This document shows positions 1-5,987 of a stretch of DNA of 6,141 nucleotides, piece after piece. Every line of letters begins with the position of its first letter. The stretch's first letter is position 1. The notes under the pieces are model-generated. The model did no database searches. It saw nothing but the letters and a program-made list of their open reading frames with translations, and had not been told where the DNA came from. Source of the stretch: Acidobacteriota bacterium (GTDB lineage Bacteria > Acidobacteriota > Terriglobia > Terriglobales > Acidobacteriaceae); the NCBI GenBank assembly GCA_021781255.1, contig JAJXXG010001230.1:1-6141 (forward strand). Direction: 5' to 3'. A program made the translations under genes and the position numbers.

Positions 1-1048
1 GCTGTCGCCCGGCCAGATCGGCGGCGATGATGCGGGCGACGTGGTCGCCCATCTGCATGGCGGGCTGGGCCACGCCGGGAACCTGATGGCCGTCCTGCTC
101 CAGATGGGCCAGGTCGCCGAGGACAAAAACTTGAGGCAGGCCGGGCGGATTGAGACGGTCATCGACGATTACGCAGCCGCGGCGGTCGAGAGGCGTGCCC
201 AGCAGCCTGCCGAGCGGCGAGGCCGCAACGCCGGCGGCCCACAGCGTGACCACGGCGTCCATGCGCTGGCCCGCGGCCTCAACCCAGCCGGGGCCGATGC
301 CGGTGACCTGGGTGTGGGTGTGGACTTCGACGCCGAGCCGGGTCAAGGCTGCTTCAGCCTTTGCGGAAAGGTCGGGAGGATAGGCCGCGAGCACGCGCGG
401 CGAGCCCTCGAGCAGCAGGACGCGGGCCTTCGACGGGTCAATGTGGCGAAAATCATGCCGCATGTAGAGCTTGGCGATGTCGATGATGGCTCCGGCCAGC
501 TCCACGCCCGTGGGGCCGCCGCCAATGACGACGAAGTTGAGCGGAGGATGCCAGCCCTGCTCCTGCATCTGGCGTTCGGCCAGCTCAAAGGCTAAAAGCA
601 CGCGGCGGCGGATTTCCAGGGCGTCTTCGATGGTCTTGAGGCCGGGGGCGAGCGGCGCCCAGTCGTCGCGGCCAAAGTAAGAGTGCGTTGCTCCCGTGGC
701 CAGCACCAGGTAGTCGTAGGCGAGGTGCGCGCCGGAGGCGAGGGCAAGCTGACGCGCGGCCACATCGATGTCCGTGACCTTGTCCATGAGGACCTGGGTA
801 TTGATCTGCTTTCTGAGGATGGTGCGGATGGGCTGGGCGATGTCGGCAGGGGAGAGCACGGCCAGCGCAACCTGATAAAGCAGCGGCTGAAAGGTGTGAT
901 GATTGCGACGGTCGATGACCGTTACATCCACCGGGAGACCGGCCAGCCCCTTGGCCGCATGCAGTCCGGCAAATCCGCCGCCGACAATCACCACGCGCGG
1001 GCGATGGGGCAGCGTTGCTGGTTGGAGCGGCCTGGTCTGTTCATTCAT
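1..1048 (-). CDS. ndh: Type II NADH:quinone oxidoreductase (NDH-2), FAD-dependent; C-terminus cut by window edge
   Basis: Seen: 349 codons open without a stop from ATG at 1048 to the left edge. Residues 19-33 hold an FAD-binding Rossmann motif (VVIVGGGFAG, glycines 23/24/25/28), with D46 at the end of the next strand. Residues 173-186 hold a second, NADH-binding motif (VVIGGGPTGVELAG). LWAAGV lies at 269-274, the FAD motif VFVLGDLAH at 307-315, and AQPAMQMG at 327-334, which matches the AQxAxQ quinone-site signature of NDH-2. Family knowledge: a monotopic inner-membrane enzyme that oxidises NADH and reduces quinone without pumping protons. NDH-2 proteins are usually 400-450 residues, so roughly 50-100 C-terminal residues, including the membrane-contact helices, lie outside the window. 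The start is supported by AGGAAGGAAG just upstream and by the Rossmann motif beginning about 18 residues in. The gene follows the large secreted protein gene on the same strand after 184 bases, so it probably has its own promoter. Other pyridine nucleotide-disulfide oxidoreductases are less likely because there is no redox CxxxxC pair after the first motif. Confidence 0.9.
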   Translation of the reverse strand, partial: MNEQTRPLQPATLPHRPRVVIVGGGFAGLHAAKGLAGLPVDVTVIDRRNHHTFQPLLYQVALAVLSPADIAQPIRTILRKQINTQVLMDKVTDIDVAARQLALASGAHLAYDYLVLATGATHSYFGRDDWAPLAPGLKTIEDALEIRRRVLLAFELAERQMQEQGWHPPLNFVVIGGGPTGVELAGAIIDIAKLYMRHDFRHIDPSKARVLLLEGSPRVLAAYPPDLSAKAEAALTRLGVEVHTHTQVTGIGPGWVEAAGQRMDAVVTLWAAGVAASPLGRLLGTPLDRRGCVIVDDRLNPPGLPQVFVLGDLAHLEQDGHQVPGVAQPAMQMGDHVARIIAADLAGRQ

Positions 1049-1232
1049 CGCAGCTCACTTCCTTCCTACATGATGCCGGATGAGGCGGCAAAGTCGCGGG
1101 CGCATCCAGCGGACTCATTTCTCTTGCAGGGGCGCTGTGGCCCGCGCTACGTTTCTGCTGCGGCGCGCTGCCGGCGGAATGACGTAGAAGGCTGCGCCGG
1201 TCTTCAGGCGACGGGCAGCGGTCGCGACGGCA
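1049..1232. other. Non-coding gap between secreted-protein gene and NDH-2 gene
   Basis: These 184 bases separate two genes on the minus strand. Apart from the NDH-2 ribosome binding site I see no convincing gene, promoter or terminator. A CCGGCG/CGCCGG inverted repeat (1171-1176 with 1195-1200) has an 18-base loop and no following T-tract, so I do not call it a terminator. An open frame crosses the gap but is only an out-of-frame extension from inside the upstream gene. Confidence 0.55.
1058..1067 (-). promoter_or_regulatory. Ribosome binding site of the NDH-2 gene
   Basis: On the minus strand AGGAAGGAAG ends 9 bases before the ATG at 1048. It contains two overlapping GGAAG copies, either of which could pair with the 16S 3' end, and the nearer one has normal spacing. 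It decides the start in favour of 1048. Confidence 0.7.
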
Positions 1233-4136
1233 TCACGGATGCTGCTCGATGGCGATGCCGAGTGTGCTGGTGTTGCCGGTGGCGGCGAGGCCCACCATGT
1301 TGGTGGCGACGCCGGGAATGGAAGCCGAAGTGAAGATGACCGTGCCGTCGATGGTGGAGGTGGCCGTGGAGGCCTGCGCGGCCAGCAGTTCGGATGCGGC
1401 GCAGCGGCCATGCGGAGGGCAGGGCGGCGCCCATGCGTAGAGCGACTGGTACAGCATGACCGTGCCGCCCGCCATCGGGTTGCCGTTCATGTCGCGCAGC
1501 CGCAGCACAATCTGGACGGGCGTGGCGGAGACGGCCATGCTCTGCGCGGCGCCGGAGACGGCGACGAGATAAGCAAACTCAGGCCGCGCGCCGGTGGCGG
1601 TGAACGTGACGCACTGGCTGGTGCCGTTGATGCAGGCGGTTGCGGTGGCCTGCTGCCCCTCAGCCAGCGGACCCACGGTGAGGATTTTGGCGGCGATGCC
1701 GCTCGTGTTGGTGAGGACAGGCGTGGTGTCCTGCGCCGCGATGCCGCTCGCGGATTGCCAGACGACGGTCTGGCCGCTGGCCGGTGTGCCGTTTGAGAGC
1801 GCAAGGGCCTCGGTTGTCCAACTGACCGTGGCGCCCGCGGCCACGGAGAGCGTGAGTGTGAGCTCGACGAGCGTGGGTGGCGTGCCGCCGGTGAAGTGCG
1901 CCTGCAGGCTTGCTCCGTTGGTCAGCGCGGCGGTGACCACGGCGGCGTTGGTGTCATGCGCGGTCACGCTCATGTTGGCGCTGCCGTCTCCGCTGGCTGT
2001 GACCGGGCAGGTGGTGAGGCCGCAGCCCAGCGTGGCTGTGCCGCCGGTGACGGTGAAAATCACGGTCACGCCGCCAGCGGGGGACAGGTTCGATCCCAGG
2101 GCGGTGACGGTGAAGGGAAGCGGTACGCCGATGGGCACTGTGCCTGCAGGCGCGGTGACCAGCGTGAGCGAGTCGCCCGTTCCCGCGTCGTAACTGACGC
2201 CGCCGGTGATGATGCCCGCGGCGTAGAAGAGCGGCAGATCGTCCACCTCCACGTCCACCGAACCGGTGACGCCGATGGCTGCGGCGGGCGCAATGGCCGT
2301 GATTTCATTGGGCGAAACGCTGGTGACCACTGCAGCCTGGCCGCCGACCAGGACTGTGTCGGAGGGGCGAAGGCCCATGCCGCGAATGACAATCGGGCCG
2401 CCGGATGCGGGCAGGCGCGCGGGGCTGACCGAGTCGGCGTAGAGAACCCAGCCCGCGTAGGCGTAGTCCGGGCGGCCATCTCCGCGCATGTCTGCGATGC
2501 CAAGGCGGACAACGTCGTCATTCGATGAGCCGACGCGCAGCCATGATTCGCCAGTGGCGTAGCCGTTCAATCCCGGAGCGAAACCGACAGCCGCCGAACC
2601 CACCGGGTCAAATGCGTCCCATACGCCCAACGCGGGCAGGGCTTTGGACTCCGTTGGAATGCCGCTTTCATTCAGCGCCTGCGTGACCACGGTAAAGGTG
2701 CGTCCGCCACGCACGGGAAAGGTGAACCAGTCAGTTTGGCCCACCTGGCTCAGGCGGCTGCTCCACAGGCCGCTGGCGGGCAACGGGCGCGGCTGGGATT
2801 CGGTGCCGATGGCGTCCTCGGAGCCGCCCGCAGCTGAGTCGGCGATGTTGACCGTGAGGGACTGCGAACCGCCCGCTGCAAGGCCTGGAACGAAAATCGC
2901 CGGCATCGTACCGGAGGGCGAGGGCGAGCCGTCGATGTACGGACCAACGGAGTTCTCAAGCATGTAGAGCGGGTTGATGGGCTCAAACGTAATCTGATAG
3001 CTGGCCGCGGTCATGCCCGGCGGCAGCGGCATGTAGCGCAGGTCAAAGTAGCCCTGCAACGTTGCGTCGTTTGAGCCCCACTTCGTCAGCTGGCTGCCAT
3101 TAGAGCCGGTCCAACCGGTTACCGGGCTGCCGTGCTTGCCGTTGAAGTAGCCGCCGGAAACGAACGTCACGGTGTACTGGTAGAGCGGGTTGCCGTTCGA
3201 GTCCAGCGGGCGAGCCACCACGTTGACGCCCTGCATGCCCGTGCCTTCCCTGAAGGTGACCGTGCCAGTGATGGACACAGTGTTGTCTGCCGTGAGTTCC
3301 TTTCCGGGAAAGCTTGCAAGGTTTGCTGCGGTGATGGGATAGATGCGGTTGAGCGCGGCGATGTCGTCGTAGCGCAGCACGCCGGGATTGGGAATGCAGA
3401 CGCCGCCGGTCGCGCCGCATGCGCCGCTCATGGGCTGCATCACCGGCCAGCCCAGCATCTGGTTCGGGTCTCCGCTGGCCTGCGCGCCGGGGTTCACCTG
3501 CGCGTAGTCGAGGCCAAGGATGCGCCCAAAGGCACGCTCCAGCTCGAAGTTCATCATCTCGATCAGGCTCGAGCTGGTGGCGCACAGCCCGTTGAGCACG
3601 ATGATGCCGTGGGCAAACGTGGCGTTTGTGTTGATGTTGTCGCTCCAGACCCACACGCCGTTGTTCTGGCAACTGGTGGGGTCGCTCGACCCCGCGCCGA
3701 AGATGGCATTGATGACCGAGCCGTCCGCGTCGAAGATGATGCCGACTGGGTAGCCGGTGGCCGTGGGAGCCACGTCCGAGGGCGAGGAGATGATCTGATT
3801 GCCGGCCACGATGTTTGCGCCGCTCACGTCCTCATTCAGCGGCCCTGCGTCCACCAGCGTGACGCCCGCCGTGGACACGGCGCTCCACAGCGCCGCCGCG
3901 GAATCCACCATGGTCGTGGCCTGCTGGTTATCGATGGGGCTGTTCAGAGAGCCCTGATCGACGTAGTAATTCACCACGCCGCCGGACCAGTGCACCGGCT
4001 GGCCGAGGACGGCGGGATCGAAGTAGCTGACGCCGGCCACGTATTTCGGCCCGCCGGCCACGAGGGCCGCAGGCGAGAGTGCAAGGGCCAGACCGGCCGC
4101 GGCGACCAGCGCTGCACGGCGGATGCAGTGGAACAT
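1233..4136 (-). CDS. Secreted multidomain protein: matrixin-like pseudo-metalloprotease domain plus PPC-like, IPT/TIG and Ig-like modules
   Basis: Seen: 967 residues, ATG at 4136, TGA at 1233-1235. Residues 1-27 form a Sec signal peptide (IRR, then an Ala/Leu-rich core; cleavage probably after ALVA). Residues about 31-267 resemble a matrixin-type zincin: a DADG segment at 136-139, the RAFGRILGLDY segment at 201-211, a Met-turn-like PVMQPM at 231-236, and RYDDIAALNRIYP at 255-267, which matches the usual C-terminal helix of the fold. The zinc and catalytic residues are all replaced. Then follow a carboxypeptidase-regulatory-like beta domain (about 286-430), a PPC-like region (about 448-545, TDWFTFPVRGGRTFTV), a lone Asp-rich loop DMRGDGRPD (549-557), an IPT/TIG domain (about 568-632), and three Ig-like modules (about 655-750, 755-850, 855-965). 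The mature chain has ten cysteines in five close pairs, suiting an oxidising exterior. There is no C-terminal anchor. Role inferred: cell-surface or extracellular adhesion, binding or scaffolding, not proteolysis. Substrate unknown. The gene is divergent from the AAA+ ATPase gene. Confidence 0.85.
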   Translation of the reverse strand: MFHCIRRAALVAAAGLALALSPAALVAGGPKYVAGVSYFDPAVLGQPVHWSGGVVNYYVDQGSLNSPIDNQQATTMVDSAAALWSAVSTAGVTLVDAGPLNEDVSGANIVAGNQIISSPSDVAPTATGYPVGIIFDADGSVINAIFGAGSSDPTSCQNNGVWVWSDNINTNATFAHGIIVLNGLCATSSSLIEMMNFELERAFGRILGLDYAQVNPGAQASGDPNQMLGWPVMQPMSGACGATGGVCIPNPGVLRYDDIAALNRIYPITAANLASFPGKELTADNTVSITGTVTFREGTGMQGVNVVARPLDSNGNPLYQYTVTFVSGGYFNGKHGSPVTGWTGSNGSQLTKWGSNDATLQGYFDLRYMPLPPGMTAASYQITFEPINPLYMLENSVGPYIDGSPSPSGTMPAIFVPGLAAGGSQSLTVNIADSAAGGSEDAIGTESQPRPLPASGLWSSRLSQVGQTDWFTFPVRGGRTFTVVTQALNESGIPTESKALPALGVWDAFDPVGSAAVGFAPGLNGYATGESWLRVGSSNDDVVRLGIADMRGDGRPDYAYAGWVLYADSVSPARLPASGGPIVIRGMGLRPSDTVLVGGQAAVVTSVSPNEITAIAPAAAIGVTGSVDVEVDDLPLFYAAGIITGGVSYDAGTGDSLTLVTAPAGTVPIGVPLPFTVTALGSNLSPAGGVTVIFTVTGGTATLGCGLTTCPVTASGDGSANMSVTAHDTNAAVVTAALTNGASLQAHFTGGTPPTLVELTLTLSVAAGATVSWTTEALALSNGTPASGQTVVWQSASGIAAQDTTPVLTNTSGIAAKILTVGPLAEGQQATATACINGTSQCVTFTATGARPEFAYLVAVSGAAQSMAVSATPVQIVLRLRDMNGNPMAGGTVMLYQSLYAWAPPCPPHGRCAASELLAAQASTATSTIDGTVIFTSASIPGVATNMVGLAATGNTSTLGIAIEQHP
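3504..3536 (-). other. Degenerate zinc-binding motif in the matrixin-like domain
   Basis: Residues 201-211 read R-A-F-G-R-I-L-G-L-D-Y. Aligned on FG, LG and LD with the metzincin motif HExxHxxGxxH (often HEFGHxLGLDH), the ligands His201, His205 and His211 would be Arg, Arg and Tyr, and catalytic Glu202 would be Ala. The structural Gly208 and the Asp before the third ligand are kept. Each histidine is one transition away (codons CGT, CGC and TAC against CAT, CAC and CAC). The alignment is mine by eye, supported by the Met-turn-like and DDIAALNRIYP segments downstream. Confidence 0.65.
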
Positions 4137-4144
4137 GAGAGGCT

Positions 4145-4160
4145 CTCCAGAGTGCTGGAG
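4145..4160 (-). promoter_or_regulatory. Ribosome binding site of the secreted-protein gene, inside a short hairpin
   Basis: On the minus strand the leader reads CTCCAG-CACT-CTGGAG, a perfect 6-bp stem with a 4-base loop. The GGAG (4145-4148) in its 3' arm is the Shine-Dalgarno, 8 bases before the ATG at 4136. If the hairpin forms in mRNA it would cover the ribosome binding site. The Shine-Dalgarno is well supported; the regulatory effect is inference. Confidence 0.6.
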
Positions 4161-4200
4161 TTCGCAGTCGCAGGGCCATTTGCGCCAGGTGATTCTTTGA

Positions 4201-4216
4201 GATTTCTAATGAAATC
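4201..4216. repeat. Perfect inverted repeat in divergent intergenic region
   Basis: GATTTC-TAAT-GAAATC has two perfect 6-base arms around a 4-base centre, AT-rich against a GC-rich background. It lies 65 bases upstream of the secreted protein start. Its size and symmetry suit a dimeric regulator's operator, but no regulator family can be named from it. Confidence 0.4.
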
Positions 4217-4296
4217 CGCGGCATCCGGCTGGCTGATTGGCCATCGCGGAATGTCAAGGTAACGGCGGTACAACTGGAATGACTCGTTCGTTGTAT

Positions 4297-4315
4297 GCAT
4301 CCCGGGTGCGGATGC
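4297..4315. repeat. Inverted repeat GCATCC / GGATGC
   Basis: Two perfect 6-base arms (4297-4302 and 4310-4315) flank a 7-base centre. It lies midway in the divergent region. It is followed on the plus strand by A's rather than T's, so it is not a terminator in that direction. It may be an operator or chance. Confidence 0.3.
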
Positions 4316-4321
4316 TCAAAA

Positions 4322-4336
4322 AGAAAGACCCTTTCT
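4322..4336. repeat. Inverted repeat AGAAAG-ACC-CTTTCT upstream of the ATPase gene
   Basis: Two perfect 6-base arms surround a 3-base centre. It ends 14 bases before the possible -10 element at 4351, overlapping where a -35 would fall. That position would suit a transcription factor acting on the ATPase promoter. Function not shown. Confidence 0.35.
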
Positions 4337-4350
4337 CTAAGGTTGTTGGG

Positions 4351-4356
4351 TAGAAT
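4351..4356 (+). promoter_or_regulatory. Possible -10 element for the AAA+ ATPase gene
   Basis: TAGAAT matches TATAAT at five of six positions and lies about 55 bases before the preferred GTG start. No good -35 hexamer is present at 16-18 bases upstream, so the promoter would be weak or activator-dependent. Low confidence. Confidence 0.25.
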
Positions 4357-4401
4357 TTCGGATTAGCGAGCTGGACTTGCCGGTGCGCCTCCGTGCGGGG
4401 C

Positions 4402-4408
4402 GAAGGGG
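4402..4408 (+). promoter_or_regulatory. Ribosome binding site that favours the GTG start of the ATPase gene
   Basis: GAAGGGG lies just before GTG at 4413; from the end of GAAGG (4402-4406) the spacing is 6 bases. The upstream in-frame TTG at 4377 has only a GAG at 4368-4370. This favours 4413 as the start. Confidence 0.5.
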
Positions 4409-4412
4409 TTCA

Positions 4413-5963
4413 GTGAGTTCGAATCCGGCCTTAAATGCTGAGAAGGAATGCCGGCAACGGGAGGGCATCATCGCTACACGACTGCGCTTGGGAGACCTGC
4501 TCGTTCGCGCGAAGCTGGTCACGGAGGATCAGATTGCGGAGGCGCTGGAACGTCTGCAGCGTGTTGGCGGCCGCCTGGGCGATAATCTGGTGGCCCTGGG
4601 GGCCATCGATTACAAGACTCTTGACGCCTTTCTGCATCGCATTCCCGCCGAGCCTGCGGACATTGCGGCAACCGGCATCGCTGAGAACGACCTGCTGAGC
4701 CTGTTGCTGAAGCTGATTTATGAGAATCGGCTCATCACCGTTCGTCATTTTGTCGACGCCATCAAGCTGCCGTATCACGTGGTGCTGGACCTGGTGAAGA
4801 TGGCCGTGGACCGCCAACTGCTGCACGCTTTGGGAACGCGCTACTCGGAAAGCATGATTGATATGAGCTACGCGTTTACCGAGGAGGGGCGGCGTTATGC
4901 GCAGGACGCGCTGCAGCGCTCGCGCTATGTGGGACCCGCGCCGGTTACGCTGGACGAGTTCACCGACAAGGTGAATCTGCAGAAGCTGACCAACGAATTG
5001 ATCTCGATGGAGCGCATCCGCAAGTCGATCGGGGAGCTGGTTTTTGATGAAAGCATTCTTGAGCAGAGCGGCCCGGCGCTCAACTCCGGCCGCGCGATGC
5101 TGCTCTACGGCCCGCCGGGCAACGGCAAGACATCCGTGGCGCATTGCTTTGCCAGCGTCTTCAGCGACGTGATTTACGTGCCCTACTCCTTCATCATCGA
5201 GGGCCAGATCATCCGCATGTTCGACCCCAGCATCCACAACGAGTTGAGCGCCGCCAACCTGAACCAGGACGACGGCTTTTCAATGGTGCGCCGCGAGGAG
5301 TTCGATCAGCGCTGGGTGCCGTGCAAGAGGCCGTTTGTGGTGACGGGCGGCGAGCTGACGCTGGATATGCTCGACCTGCGCTATGACGCAACCGGGCACT
5401 ACTACGAGGCTCCGCTGCATGTGAAGGCGCTGGGCGGCTGCCTGATTATCGACGACTTTGGCCGCCAGCTTGTGAGCCCGACCCACCTGCTGAATCGCTG
5501 GATTGTGCCTCTCGAAAACCGTGTGGACTATCTGAAGCTGCACACCGGAAAGAGCTTCAGCATTCCCTTTGAGGAACTGGTTATTTTCTCCACCAACCTT
5601 GAACCGGAAGATTTAATGGATACGGCCTTTCTGCGGCGGCTCCCCTATAAGATTGCCGTAGGCGCGCCGAGCCTTGAGCACTTCAAGGAAATATTCAAGA
5701 ATGAGTGCGCACGCCACAAGTTCGAACTGCCCGACGAGGCCTTTCAGTACATCGTTTATAAGATCAGAGAGGAAAAGTCCCTCGATCTGGCGGCGTTCCA
5801 GCCCAGGTTCATTGTGGACCAGGTGGTGGCGACCTGCCGGTTCATGGGGTTGTCGCCCACCTTCGAGCCGCGCTTTGTGGATTATGCGCTGGATAATCTG
5901 CGGGTCAAGCGCAACACGGCGCTGGGCAGCGAAAAGAGCACGTCGGCGCGCATCGAGGACTGA
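4413..5963 (+). CDS. AAA+ ATPase with N-terminal tandem MshEN-type (putative c-di-GMP-binding) domain
   Basis: Seen: 516 residues from GTG at 4413 (528 from TTG at 4377), stop TGA at 5961-5963. Numbering is from the GTG. Residues 25-48 and 54-77 are tandem RLGDxLV-type 24-residue motifs separated by 5 residues. Residues about 95-185 look like a helical, winged-helix-like region ending in a YAFTEEGRRYA helix and RSRYVGPAPV. The ATPase core follows: Walker A GPPGNGKTS at 233-241 (K239, T240), Walker B LIIDD at 344-348 with FGRQ, sensor-1 Asn395 in FSTNL, an arginine pair 408-409 in FLRRLP as finger candidate, and sensor-2 Arg465 in QPRF. Family knowledge: AAA+ proteins remodel partners using ATP, and MshEN domains sit on type II secretion and type IV pilus ATPases and can bind c-di-GMP. 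This is not a GspE/PilB ATPase, since the core is AAA+. Cytoplasmic; no transmembrane segment or signal peptide. Partner unknown. The gene is divergent from the secreted protein gene and convergent with the gene to the right. Confidence 0.88.
   Translation: MSSNPALNAEKECRQREGIIATRLRLGDLLVRAKLVTEDQIAEALERLQRVGGRLGDNLVALGAIDYKTLDAFLHRIPAEPADIAATGIAENDLLSLLLKLIYENRLITVRHFVDAIKLPYHVVLDLVKMAVDRQLLHALGTRYSESMIDMSYAFTEEGRRYAQDALQRSRYVGPAPVTLDEFTDKVNLQKLTNELISMERIRKSIGELVFDESILEQSGPALNSGRAMLLYGPPGNGKTSVAHCFASVFSDVIYVPYSFIIEGQIIRMFDPSIHNELSAANLNQDDGFSMVRREEFDQRWVPCKRPFVVTGGELTLDMLDLRYDATGHYYEAPLHVKALGGCLIIDDFGRQLVSPTHLLNRWIVPLENRVDYLKLHTGKSFSIPFEELVIFSTNLEPEDLMDTAFLRRLPYKIAVGAPSLEHFKEIFKNECARHKFELPDEAFQYIVYKIREEKSLDLAAFQPRFIVDQVVATCRFMGLSPTFEPRFVDYALDNLRVKRNTALGSEKSTSARIED
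4485..4643 (+). other. Tandem MshEN-like motifs in the ATPase N-terminus
   Basis: Motif 1 begins RLGDLLVRAK and motif 2 begins RLGDNLVALG. Both follow the published MshEN pattern RLGxxLVxxG(x)6LxxxLxxQ over 24 residues with a 5-residue spacer. Matches: RLG and LV in both copies, Gly at position 10 only in motif 2 (Lys in motif 1), I or L at 17, L at 21. The final Gln is missing in both (Leu and Ile). The fold is likely; ligand binding is plausible but not assured. Confidence 0.6.
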
Positions 5964-5987
5964 ACGCGTCAGGCGCACAGGCGTCGC

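Noticed and set aside
1171..1200. CCGGCG/CGCCGG inverted repeat as a terminator of the secreted-protein gene
   Set aside because: The loop is 18 bases and no T-tract follows on the minus strand.
683..1333. Plus-strand open frame of 216 codons across the NDH-2 start
   Set aside because: It overlaps clear NDH-2 motifs on the other strand and has no domain signal.
2478..2486. RGD tripeptide (residues 551-553) as an integrin-binding motif
   Set aside because: It is part of an Asp-rich calcium-type loop, and a tripeptide is too short to be evidence.
2400..2783. Two LPASG segments (residues 452-456 and 575-579) as sortase signals
   Set aside because: They are internal, lack a following hydrophobic anchor and positive tail, and the motif is not LPxTG.
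4107..4136. Cys4 as a lipoprotein cysteine
   Set aside because: It lies before the hydrophobic core of the signal peptide, not after it in a lipobox.
4252..4257. Perfect TTGACA on the minus strand as a -35 for the secreted-protein gene
   Set aside because: No acceptable -10 hexamer is found at 16-18 bases downstream (AGCCAG at 17), so it may be chance.
3132..4262. Long plus-strand open frame of 376 codons opposite the secreted-protein gene
   Set aside because: It lies antisense to a well supported protein with signal peptide and domains; its translation is Arg/His/Gly/Val-rich without recognisable motifs, as expected for a GC-rich shadow frame.
4431..5237. Minus-strand open frame of 268 codons opposite the ATPase gene
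   Set aside because: It is antisense to conserved MshEN-like and Walker A coding sequence, and its His/Gln-rich translation shows no domain.
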